From: Cyclobacteriaceae bacterium | GTDB lineage: Bacteria > Bacteroidota > Bacteroidia > Cytophagales > Cyclobacteriaceae | Direction of reading: 5' to 3' | NCBI GenBank assembly: GCA_018224645.1 | Contig: JAGTVG010000185.1 | Location: 1-32,228, forward strand | DNA length: 32,228 nucleotides | Part shown: in pieces, positions 1 through 7,450 of the stretch | Layout: every line of letters begins with the position of its first letter | Numbering within the stretch: position 1 is the stretch's first letter | The notes under the pieces: generated by a model | The model's database searches: none | What the model was told of the DNA's origin: nothing | The model's input: the letters and a program-made list of their open reading frames with translations, nothing else | Translations under genes and position numbers: made by a program

Positions 1-99
1 AATTGATTATATTTTATAGTATGGGATGTGGCTATGACGCATTAAAAATCTTTATCGGAAAACAAATTTGTATAATTTATGAATTTTCCGGGGTTGATT

Positions 100-1476
100 T
101 CAGATGGTTTTTTCTATCACATAGGGGCTCCTGTATTTCCTCGTCAGCATCTTATCCGCTTCCGGATCATTTTCAAATTTTTCCTTGCTTCCGTCAAATT
201 TAAGGGTCCGGCCAAGCCTGTAGGAGATATTGGCAAGCAGGGGAAGGTCCGAAGAGATCACACCTTCCTCCACCGGACACGTCAGATCGGATTTATTTTT
301 CGAACGGACAGCTGAAATAAAATTACTGTAATGTCCACCACCACCCGGGGCTGCCAGGTATCCAACAACGTTATCAACTTCATCGCCTGAGGACTCACTG
401 CCCGGACCGGGTTCACCATCCCTTCCCATGTAGGTTTTCCATGTGGAACCGTCAATTTCCATCCATCCTTCCGTTCCATAGAACAGGTTCCCGATCTTTA
501 TGTTCAGACTGTCTTCGCCGGCTGTATATAATCCCCTTACCTCGAACTGTATCAGTTTTCCATCGGCATATTCGACCACCGCGGTCTGGGTATTCGCGGT
601 TTCCTGATCACAATCCTTCCATTTATAATATCCTCCGGAAGAGGAGATCTTCACCGGATGTTCGTTTGCATTCAATCCCCAGCGTGCAATGTCCCACTGG
701 TGAGGTCCCTGGTTACCGATATCCCCGTTTCCCGTATTCCAGAACCAGTGCCAGTTGTAATGAAATTTTTTCTCATTATATGGATACATTTCGGCAGGCC
801 CTATCCAGAGATCATAATGTACGCCCACAGGGATCTGGCCATCTGGTACTCGCCCGAACGAATCCCTGGGTTTAAAACAAAGCCCTCTGGCCATATATAC
901 CTCACCGATGCCTCCGTTATGAAGGAATTGCATCGCCATTCTGACATTTTCAATGGAACGGTTCTGGAATCCTACCTGTACGATCCGGTTGTATTTATTG
1001 GCGGCTTCAATCATTTTCCTTCCTTCCCACACATTATGATTGGAGGGCTTTTCCACAAACACATCCTTCCCGGCCTGCAGCGCCCAGATGGTGGCAAGCG
1101 CATGCCAGTGATTCGGGGTTGCAATGGAAACGGCGTCGATTTCTTTATCGTCGAATACCTTTCTCAGGTCATATTCGGTACCTGGTTTTACTCCCTGGAT
1201 ATCCTCGACTGTTTTTACCCTTTCATCCCACAAATTTTCATCGATATCGCAGATTGTTTTTATATAGACATTATCACTGGACGCCATTTCTGCCCATCTC
1301 CGCAGATGGCCGAAACCCTGCCCGCGTGTTCCGATCACGCTCATCTGAATGCGGTCGTTTGCACCTGGAATAGATTTGTAACTCCTGGCACTGAAAGCAA
1401 ACGGGCTTGCGGCCAGGGAAAGCCCGGCGGTACCCAGGGCTGTATTACGGATAAATTTTCTTCTGGAATTGTTCAT
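100..1476 (-). CDS. Tat-exported Gfo/Idh/MocA-family oxidoreductase
   Basis: This 458-residue protein is predicted to be a periplasmic NAD(P)-dependent sugar or glycoside oxidoreductase. The N-terminus carries a twin-arginine signal, NSRRKFIRN followed by a hydrophobic stretch ending near ASPFAFSA (about residue 30). The Rossmann domain follows, with a glycine-rich turn IGTRGQGFG near residue 50 and the family motif VEKPSNHN near residue 140. The C-terminal sheet domain contains the GDIGNQGPHQWDIARWGL segment, where the catalytic acid/histidine pair of the family lies. Tat export fits a protein that folds with tightly bound cofactor before secretion. It lies 114 bp downstream of the SDR gene on the same strand and may be co-transcribed with it. 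In Bacteroidota such enzymes have been linked to oxidation of glycosides at C3; the substrate here cannot be read from sequence. Confidence 0.93.
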   Translation of the reverse strand: MNNSRRKFIRNTALGTAGLSLAASPFAFSARSYKSIPGANDRIQMSVIGTRGQGFGHLRRWAEMASSDNVYIKTICDIDENLWDERVKTVEDIQGVKPGTEYDLRKVFDDKEIDAVSIATPNHWHALATIWALQAGKDVFVEKPSNHNVWEGRKMIEAANKYNRIVQVGFQNRSIENVRMAMQFLHNGGIGEVYMARGLCFKPRDSFGRVPDGQIPVGVHYDLWIGPAEMYPYNEKKFHYNWHWFWNTGNGDIGNQGPHQWDIARWGLNANEHPVKISSSGGYYKWKDCDQETANTQTAVVEYADGKLIQFEVRGLYTAGEDSLNIKIGNLFYGTEGWMEIDGSTWKTYMGRDGEPGPGSESSGDEVDNVVGYLAAPGGGGHYSNFISAVRSKNKSDLTCPVEEGVISSDLPLLANISYRLGRTLKFDGSKEKFENDPEADKMLTRKYRSPYVIEKTI

Positions 1477-1590
1477 GATACATATGAATTAGTTAAAAAA
1501 AATATTGTTATTTCCTGTTGTTAAACTCAATGATTTATGTATTTATCTTCATTTATAATTCAGGAGGCATAATGCCAAATATAAGCGGAA

Positions 1591-2358
1591 TTAAACAGCC
1601 GTCCAACCTCCATCGATTAATATTGTCTCACCGGTGATCATCGAAGCGGCAGAGGAAGCTAAAAATACTACCGTACTTGAAACCTCCTGAGGCATTCCAA
1701 TCCGCCCCAGCTGAATTTTAGAAAGTACATTGGCTTTGAATTCCGGGTCAGCCAGCCAGGGTTCGGTACCAGGTGTTTCGATAAAAGTGGGGGCGACCGC
1801 ATTTACATTGATGTTGTATTTAGCCCACTCAACAGCAAAACATCGCGTCAAATGACGGATCCCCGCCTTCGTCATACAATAAACCGATTCGGAAGGAAGG
1901 GCAATATAACCTGCCTGGGAACTCAGGTTGATGATTTTGCCGGATTTGTTCCGGATCATGTGTCTGCCGACCGCCTGGCTCATAAAGTAGGTGCCTTTAA
2001 GATTGACAGCAACGGTAAGGTCAAAATCCTCTTCGGTATAGTCTTCGATCAGGTTTGAAGGTGCGATGCCCGCATTGTTCACGAGGATGTCGATCCTTCC
2101 AAAAATTTCAATGGCTTTTTCAACAGCCTGGCGGATCTGACTGGTATCGGCCACATCCAGCTGCAATGGAAGCACCTCGCGACCAAGCATCCGGATCTCT
2201 TCGGAAACCCCATTATCCTGTTTTACATTCCTCAGGCCGAGAGCGATATCCGCACCCGCTTCGGCCAATGCCAGGGCACAGGATCTCCCGATTCCTCTTG
2301 CGGCACCCGTAACAAGCGCTGTTTTTCCTTTTACATAAAAATCAAGTAACTGTCCCAT
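1591..2358 (-). CDS. SDR-family NAD(P)-dependent oxidoreductase
   Basis: A 255-residue classical short-chain dehydrogenase, the usual length for the family. Visible motifs are the cofactor-binding TGAARGIG (about residues 17-24), the structural NNAG (about 93-96), a catalytic serine in INLSSQAG, and the YxxxK motif as YCMTK (about 159-163). The C-terminal ITGETILIDGGW motif is typical of sugar-acid and sugar dehydrogenases such as gluconate 5-dehydrogenase-like members. There is no signal peptide, so it should act in the cytoplasm, unlike the Tat-exported oxidoreductase encoded after it. The start is preceded by an A-rich leader without a clear Shine-Dalgarno, as is common in Bacteroidota. 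The exact sugar substrate is unknown. Confidence 0.93.
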   Translation of the reverse strand: MGQLLDFYVKGKTALVTGAARGIGRSCALALAEAGADIALGLRNVKQDNGVSEEIRMLGREVLPLQLDVADTSQIRQAVEKAIEIFGRIDILVNNAGIAPSNLIEDYTEEDFDLTVAVNLKGTYFMSQAVGRHMIRNKSGKIINLSSQAGYIALPSESVYCMTKAGIRHLTRCFAVEWAKYNINVNAVAPTFIETPGTEPWLADPEFKANVLSKIQLGRIGMPQEVSSTVVFLASSAASMITGETILIDGGWTAV

Positions 2359-2482
2359 TTTTTTTAGTTTTGGTTGTACTATATATTCTTGAAGTTAAAA
2401 AAAATTGAAATTGGAGAAATTAGTTAATAAATTAATGCGTTATTTTATATGGGTCTGGAAATAATATGATAGTCTAAATAAA
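2359..2482. promoter_or_regulatory. Divergent intergenic promoter region
   Basis: These 124 bases separate the SDR gene (minus) from the second Tat-exported oxidoreductase (plus), so both promoters should lie here. The stretch is very A+T rich. I could not identify a convincing Bacteroidota -33/-7 pair or an operator palindrome. The role is inferred from gene orientation only. Confidence 0.4.
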
Positions 2483-3787
2483 ATGAAAAACAAGGAAATC
2501 GTGAAAACAAGAAGGAATTTTTTAAAGACATCCGGGACAGCGGCGATTGGCTCAACAGTTGCACTTAATTTTTTGGTTCCGGGAACATCCTCTGCCATGA
2601 ATAATAATACCCTGAAGGTAGGCCTTATCGGCTGCGGGGGAAGGGGTACCGGTGCTGCAAATCAGGCCCTGAACGCTGATAATAATGTGATATTAACCGC
2701 GATGGCTGATGTATTTGAGGAGAGAATAGTGGAATCACTTTCGAACCTGAAGGAGTTGCATGATGACAAGGTGAAGGTAGAAAACAAGCAGAAATATGCT
2801 GGATTTGATGCTTACCAGAAAGTGATCGATTCGGATGTGGATGTCATTATCCTTGCCACACCCCCTGTTTTTCGGCCGTTGCAACTTGAAAAAGCCGTTG
2901 CTGCCGGTAAACACATCTTCTGTGAAAAACCTATGGCGGTGGATGCACCCGGAATACGGCGGGCCCTTGAGGCAGCCAAAAAAGCGAAGAAAAAAAATCT
3001 TTCACTAGTTTCGGGATTCTGCTGGAGGTTTCACAGCCCGAAACGGGAGACCTTCGGTAAAATACTCAACGGTGATATTGGTGAAGTCCATACCATCTAT
3101 AATACCTACAATACCGGAGAATTATGGTCAAAACCATGGCAACCAGAATGGTCCGATATGGAGAAAAAAATGAGGAACTGGCTTTATTACAACTGGATTT
3201 CCGGTGATCATATTGTTGAACAGGCCATTCACAGCATCGATATGGGCTCCTGGGCTTTGAATGACAGACAGCCAACATCGGTTACGGCCACTGGCGGAAG
3301 ACAGGTCAGGACAGAAGATGTCTTCGGGAATATTTTCGATCATTTTGCCGTTGTATTTGATTATGATAATGGAGCAAAATCATTCCATTTCAGCCGGCAG
3401 CAGAAAAACTGTTCCAGAAGTTACGCCGTTGAAATGTTGGGCAGCAAAGGCCGGTGTGTAGTGGACGTGATCAGGCGACAGCATGAAATCTTTGGCGAGA
3501 ATCCCTGGCGCTATCGTGGCGAAGGGAATGATATGTATCAGCAGGAGCATGATGATTTGTTTGCTTCCATCCGGAATAATAAACCTATTTATGACGGAGA
3601 TTGGATGTTGCAGAGCAATATGATGGCTATCATGGGCAGGATGGCAGCCTATTCGGGTCAGACCATAACCTGGGAGGAGGCCTGGAATTCGGATGAAAAC
3701 CTCGGACCCGATCCCGAAGATTATTCCTGGGAACTGGTATATGAAGGACCGCCTGTCGCTAAGCCAGGTATTACGAAATTCATTTAG
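2483..3787 (+). CDS. Tat-exported Gfo/Idh/MocA-family oxidoreductase
   Basis: A 434-residue periplasmic oxidoreductase of the Gfo/Idh/MocA family, from a different subgroup than the one at 100-1476. The Tat signal is KTRRNFLKTSG followed by a hydrophobic core to about residue 38. The Rossmann turn is GLIGCGGRGTG (about 47-57), and the family motif is CEKPMAVD (about 147-154). The segment GDHIVEQAIHSIDMGSWAL holds the likely catalytic histidine and aspartate. It is followed after 20 bp by a TIM-barrel isomerase/epimerase gene, so the two probably form an operon. Known Bacteroidota operons pair such an oxidoreductase with TIM-barrel proteins in 3-keto-glycoside chemistry; that role is an inference here. 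Confidence 0.93.
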   Translation: MKNKEIVKTRRNFLKTSGTAAIGSTVALNFLVPGTSSAMNNNTLKVGLIGCGGRGTGAANQALNADNNVILTAMADVFEERIVESLSNLKELHDDKVKVENKQKYAGFDAYQKVIDSDVDVIILATPPVFRPLQLEKAVAAGKHIFCEKPMAVDAPGIRRALEAAKKAKKKNLSLVSGFCWRFHSPKRETFGKILNGDIGEVHTIYNTYNTGELWSKPWQPEWSDMEKKMRNWLYYNWISGDHIVEQAIHSIDMGSWALNDRQPTSVTATGGRQVRTEDVFGNIFDHFAVVFDYDNGAKSFHFSRQQKNCSRSYAVEMLGSKGRCVVDVIRRQHEIFGENPWRYRGEGNDMYQQEHDDLFASIRNNKPIYDGDWMLQSNMMAIMGRMAAYSGQTITWEEAWNSDENLGPDPEDYSWELVYEGPPVAKPGITKFI

Positions 3788-3807
3788 TCTTTTAATTTTT
3801 TTAACCC

Positions 3808-4722
3808 ATGAACCGTAAAAAATTTATCCAGACCAGCCTTGGAATGGCAGGTGCAGGGATGGTTTCCCCATCATTATTCGCTTCGGGCCCGGAAATTACC
3901 GGAAAAAACATCATGAACCGGACTGAAATTAAAAAATCATTGAAATTCGGCATGGTACAGGAGGATATTTCCATCGAAGAAAAATTCAGGATGTTGAAGG
4001 ATCTTGGATTTGACGGAGTGGAAATGGACAGTCCCAATGAATTAAATAACAGGGATATCATTACCGCGAGGGATAGGACCGGACTTGAGATCCCGGGAGT
4101 TGTCAATTCAGTGCACTGGAAGTCTCCCTTATCCGATCCTGATGAACAGGTTCGCAGGGCTTGTTTCGATTCCATGATCACCGCTTTGGATGATTGTAAG
4201 GAATATGGAGGAACCACCGTATTACTGGTTCCCGGTGTTGTTAATGCCGATGTCTCCTATGAAGATGCGTATCTGCGTTCACAGCAGGAAATCAGAAAAC
4301 TTATTCCTCATGCCGAAGAGACAGGAGTCAAAATTGCCATTGAGAATGTCTGGAATAATTTCCTGATCAGTCGGCGGGAAGCTGCAAGGTATCTGGATGA
4401 GATCAACAGTCCGGTGGTTGGCTGGTATTTTGATGTCGGCAACATTGTCCGGTATGGTTGGCCCGAACACTGGATCAGGACATTGAACAGGCGGATATTG
4501 AAGCTCGATGTAAAGGAATACAGCAGGGAAAAACAGAGAAATGAAGGTATTTCGAAAGGATTTGATGTAGAACTCATGGAAGGTGACTGCAATTGGCCGG
4601 TGGTTAATAAGTCCCTTGAAGAGATCGGGTATAATGGCTGGGCTTCAGCTGAAGTACCCGGCGGTAACAGGAAAAGGATCGAGCAGATTTCCATGTTAAT
4701 GGATAAAATTTTTAAATCATAA
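3808..4722 (+). CDS. Xylose-isomerase-like TIM-barrel protein (sugar phosphate isomerase/epimerase family), exported
   Basis: A 304-residue AP-endonuclease-2/xylose-isomerase-like TIM barrel with an N-terminal export signal. The signal, MNRKKFIQTSLGMAGAG, looks like a Tat signal but has R-K in place of the usual R-R. Likely metal ligands are the glutamate in AIENVWN (about residue 177), the aspartate in YFDVGN (about 215) and the C-terminal glutamate in ASAEVPGG (about 283). The usual HIHLKD histidine segment is replaced by ILKLDVKEY, so the metal site may differ from that of the paralogue at 7423-8343. The gene sits 20 bp after the Tat-exported oxidoreductase. Family members include epimerases, isomerases and 3-keto-glycoside lyases; which activity applies is not known. 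Confidence 0.88.
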   Translation: MNRKKFIQTSLGMAGAGMVSPSLFASGPEITGKNIMNRTEIKKSLKFGMVQEDISIEEKFRMLKDLGFDGVEMDSPNELNNRDIITARDRTGLEIPGVVNSVHWKSPLSDPDEQVRRACFDSMITALDDCKEYGGTTVLLVPGVVNADVSYEDAYLRSQQEIRKLIPHAEETGVKIAIENVWNNFLISRREAARYLDEINSPVVGWYFDVGNIVRYGWPEHWIRTLNRRILKLDVKEYSREKQRNEGISKGFDVELMEGDCNWPVVNKSLEEIGYNGWASAEVPGGNRKRIEQISMLMDKIFKS

Positions 4723-4950
4723 ATTTCATTTAATCCAGGAAATAGGGCCGGGCAGGTATTCCGTATAGATATTCGTCGTGCCTGTTGTTTGATCCGGTCA
4801 ATGATACAGCAGATATAATCCTGAGCTATTAGATCGGACTATCATGCGGCCGTATTATCATCCATCCTCCCGTGGAAAATAATTTTTATCCGTTTAATCC
4901 GTAATTCCTGAACTTCAGTTAATTTCGCAGGGGTTTTTTTGAATTCTTAG

Positions 4951-5613
4951 ATGTCGATTCGCAGGAAGGTCAGATCCGTTGAAGTCATTTTCAGGGATCT
5001 GGAGCAGAAGATTGAGGCTTTTAAACAAGATACACAAATTCATTGTGTAGCTGGCTGTGGCTTTTGCTGTAAAAAACCTGACATTGAAGCGACCGTGATC
5101 GAATTTTTACCCCTTGCCTTTCATTATTTTCTCAATGACAAGGCTGAAGAAAGGTTAGCCTATCTCAAGAACAATCCGCAATCCGTGTGCCATTTATTTC
5201 ATGAAGGTTCCGTTCCCGGGGCAGGTTTCTGTACGCTATACCCATACAGGGGAGTGATTTGCCGTCTGTTTGGTTTTTCAGCAAGGAAGGACAAATATGA
5301 TAATCCCGAATATTCAACATGCCGGAAAATCAAGGAAACGATGCCGGAAAAATACATCGATGCCTACCTGGCAGTCAAAAGTGGTCTGAAAATCCCGTTA
5401 ATGACGGATTATTACCAGCGACTGAATCATGTTGATTTTGAGCTGGCCCGGAAGATGTATCCCGTCAACATTGCCATACAAAAGGCCATTGAAGTGGTAT
5501 TGTTCTACTATACCTACCGAAGATTCAGGACCATTTCGGCAAAAAAGTCTCAAAACAAAGGAACCATGCCCAATCCGGGATTTTCCCAGGACCTGATCTC
5601 TGATCCGCAATAA
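4951..5613 (+). CDS. YkgJ-family cysteine-cluster protein
   Basis: A 220-residue cytoplasmic protein of the YkgJ family, predicted to bind zinc or an iron-sulfur cluster. The cysteines are arranged as in the family: HCVAGCGFCCKKPDI (about residues 31-45), a GFCTLYPYRGVICRLFGF block (about 91-108) and a further CRKI cysteine. The tail beyond about residue 190 is basic and not conserved-looking. The 3' end overlaps the convergent epimerase gene by 64 bp. The ATG used has no clear Shine-Dalgarno. The biochemical role of the family is poorly known, and nothing here ties it to the neighbouring sugar genes. Confidence 0.88.
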   Translation: MSIRRKVRSVEVIFRDLEQKIEAFKQDTQIHCVAGCGFCCKKPDIEATVIEFLPLAFHYFLNDKAEERLAYLKNNPQSVCHLFHEGSVPGAGFCTLYPYRGVICRLFGFSARKDKYDNPEYSTCRKIKETMPEKYIDAYLAVKSGLKIPLMTDYYQRLNHVDFELARKMYPVNIAIQKAIEVVLFYYTYRRFRTISAKKSQNKGTMPNPGFSQDLISDPQ

Positions 5614-6626
5614 CTGTAACCCCCGAGCAGGGGATCTGACCTCATCAGCAGCGGCGTATCCAGGTCAATGTATTTGATGGGGCAATATCCCATGGCTATG
5701 GAGACAGAACAACCCATGGCCAGGCGGGTTTCCACCATGCCCCCGATCATCAGATCCAGGCCAAAGGCCAATGCGGTGGATGCAATCTGAAGCGCCTGGA
5801 AAATTCCCGTTTTCATAATTTTCAGGTTGACGACCCGGCCGGCTCCTGCCTTGATTACCTTCCGGAGATCCTGCAGGGAAAATACGGATTCATCCGCCGC
5901 CACCGGAATATTCAACACTTTGGTGATTTTAGCCATTGAATCGAGGTCATACCTGTTAACGGGTTGTTCGAACAGGATCACTTTACAACCGAAATGCAGT
6001 ACTTCACGGATAAATGAAAGGGCTGAATATTCGTCGAATCCCTGATTCGCATCAATGATAAATTTTACCTGGTTGTTTAACTGAAAGATCCCCCTGAGGA
6101 TCTTCAATTCATTATCAGAATCGGATCCTACCTTTACTTTGAGTGTATCGAATCCTTTTGCCAGCCAATGTTCAGCCAGCTGAATAGACCGCTCAAAAGG
6201 AAGGATGGGGATAGTGACATCCGTTATCAGGGTTTGATCAGACCTTCCACCCCAGTATGCCCAGAGCGGGATTTCGAGTTGCCGGGTCAGGGCATCGATC
6301 ATGCTCATTTCGAGTCCGCACCGGACTGCAGGGCTATCGGGTAGGGCTTCTTCCAGGAAATGACTGTGTTTCCGGATATTCAGCACCGAGGTTCCAATGA
6401 GGGAATCCCGAATTTCATTGAATTTCAGTATGCAGGTTTCCCTGTCTTCTCCCGCCAGTTCCTGGAAAGGGGTAATTTCGCCATACCCGTTGGTTCCGTC
6501 TGCAAGGGTAAGGCTGACCAGGAGATTGTTCACTTTTTTAACAGATCCCTGTGAAATGGTAAAATGATCTGTCAGCTCTACATCCAGATTTGACAGTCTG
6601 AGTTCCCGGATGATTTTATCTTGCAT
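5550..6626 (-). CDS. Dipeptide epimerase, L-Ala-D/L-Glu epimerase type (enolase superfamily)
   Basis: A 358-residue muconate-lactonizing-type enolase-superfamily enzyme that should epimerise dipeptides, most likely L-Ala-D-Glu released during peptidoglycan recycling. The catalytic lysine pair is in TLKVKVGSD (K163 and K165). The three magnesium ligands are D192 (IIDANQG), E220 (LFEQPV) and D245 (AADESV), and the second base is K269 in NLKIMKTG. The DxD motif in YIDLDTPLLM, near the C-terminus, is characteristic of the dipeptide epimerase group and separates it from mandelate racemases. No signal peptide is present. The reverse-complement start is preceded by a leader without a strong Shine-Dalgarno. 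Exact dipeptide specificity is uncertain. Confidence 0.9.
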   Translation of the reverse strand: MQDKIIRELRLSNLDVELTDHFTISQGSVKKVNNLLVSLTLADGTNGYGEITPFQELAGEDRETCILKFNEIRDSLIGTSVLNIRKHSHFLEEALPDSPAVRCGLEMSMIDALTRQLEIPLWAYWGGRSDQTLITDVTIPILPFERSIQLAEHWLAKGFDTLKVKVGSDSDNELKILRGIFQLNNQVKFIIDANQGFDEYSALSFIREVLHFGCKVILFEQPVNRYDLDSMAKITKVLNIPVAADESVFSLQDLRKVIKAGAGRVVNLKIMKTGIFQALQIASTALAFGLDLMIGGMVETRLAMGCSVSIAMGYCPIKYIDLDTPLLMRSDPLLGGYSYCGSEIRSWENPGLGMVPLF

Positions 6627-6974
6627 GGACCGAATATTTGGATTTAAAAAACCGGGTAAAGATAATCATATCCCGGTCTTTTTAATTGAATAATGAGGGT
6701 ATTGATTATATCGTTTAAAAATTGTTAAATTTTATAAGGATAAGATGGCTTGAAGACAGCCACTTGGATTGCTGCAAAAGGGGATAGAATAATTTTTATG
6801 AAAACTTTCAGACATAGGGCAGATAAGGGATGAAGTGTTTGTTTGATGGAACATCAACTAACAAGATTTTGGCCTTCAATTAGATTTTTTTAATTAGTTC
6901 AGATTTTTTAGCAGTGTTCAGGAAAGATTAATAAAATGTCAAAGGAGCCAAACGGCAAAAGTATTGGGCCTGCT
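6627..6974. other. AT-rich intergenic stretch without a gene
   Basis: No credible coding frame was found on either strand. The only structure noted is a weak hairpin, ACCGGG at 6651-6656 and CCCGGT at 6672-6677 flanked by A and T runs, close upstream of the epimerase start. The stretch continues into the OsmC remnant and repeat array, so it is best seen as part of a decayed segment. Confidence 0.4.
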
Positions 6975-7094
6975 TTAATGTTCTGGCATCATATGCATTT
7001 CTGATGATAGATCCGGATTCTCTTTAACCATGTCAATCGTTTCTGTTAATTGATTTACATTAACGCCATTGGTAACTTTTGTCTCAACTGCCAT
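6975..7094 (-). pseudogene. Truncated OsmC/Ohr-family gene, N-terminal remnant
   Basis: A 39-codon frame begins with ATG at 7094, preceded by a strong Shine-Dalgarno (AGGAGG, complement of 7099-7104, four bases from the start). The peptide starts MAVETKVTNGVNVNQLTETI and continues with an IKENPDL-like segment, read here as MVKENPDL. That matches the conserved first 28 or so residues of OsmC-family peroxiredoxin-like proteins of Bacteroidota. After NPDL the similarity stops, and the frame ends after SSEMHMMPEH. The remaining 100 or more residues of the family, including both catalytic cysteines, are absent downstream. The call rests on memory of the family's N-terminus rather than an alignment. 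It may still be translated as a short peptide. Confidence 0.6.
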
Positions 7095-7198
7095 AAATCC
7101 TCCTTTCAGTTTAATGTTAAATAATGCACATTTAATCATTATTTCCAGAAATTTTTCAACCCGTTTTAGCCGGTTAAAGCCAGTATCAGCTCCTCGTG

Positions 7199-7291
7199 TT
7201 TCGTGGTCAGACCAACCTCCATGGTCAGACCAGACATCATCGTCAGACCAGCCCCCGTGGTCAGACCAGACATCGTGGTCAGACCACGAAA
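7199..7291. repeat. Tandem array of a palindromic 18-bp unit (five copies)
   Basis: The 11-bp palindrome TGGTCAGACCA occurs at 7204, 7222, 7258 and 7276, with a one-base variant (TCGTCAGACCA) at 7240. The period is exactly 18 bp with 7-bp spacers. The spacers alternate in type (ACCTCCA, GACATCA, GCCCCCG, GACATCG), which gives a 36-bp higher-order period. The two ends are complementary: TTTCGTGGTC at 7199-7208 and GACCACGAAA at 7282-7291. The array therefore resembles a single 21-bp palindrome expanded from its centre. Because 18 is divisible by three, it stays open in several frames and creates spurious SDQ-rich reading frames. It is not a CRISPR: the repeat is too short and the spacers are only 7 bp. 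Confidence 0.9.
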
Positions 7292-7306
7292 GTACTTACC
7301 CTAATT

Positions 7307-7450
7307 CTAGGTGATCTCAGGAGCTTTTACAGGCAACACCTCGATCAACCGGATATCATCATTGACGGCAGCAGGTTCATGCCCTGCCGGAAAATGGATT
7401 CTTTTAAAACCATTAATGATGATTACAGGATAAAAAACTGATTCAGGTAA
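7307..7450 (-). pseudogene. 3' remnant of an unidentified gene
   Basis: A 47-codon open frame on the minus strand has no start codon and overlaps the last 28 bases of the TIM-barrel gene in another frame. Its translation looks protein-like, with PVIIINGFKRIHFPAGHEPA in the middle and a regular end at LPVKAPEIT before a TAG stop. I do not recognise the family. It reads in the same direction as the sulfatase-isomerase operon upstream, so it could be the truncated end of a former next gene. A chance open frame cannot be excluded. Confidence 0.35.

Noticed and set aside
7199-7291. Repeat array considered as a CRISPR
   Set aside because: The repeat is 11 bp, the spacers are 7 bp and related to each other, and no cas genes are present.
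7069-7441. Two plus-strand reading frames of 81 codons rich in SDQ or GQT repeats
   Set aside because: They arise from the 18-bp palindromic array, which is open in several frames because its period is a multiple of three. They have no family resemblance or credible ribosome binding site.
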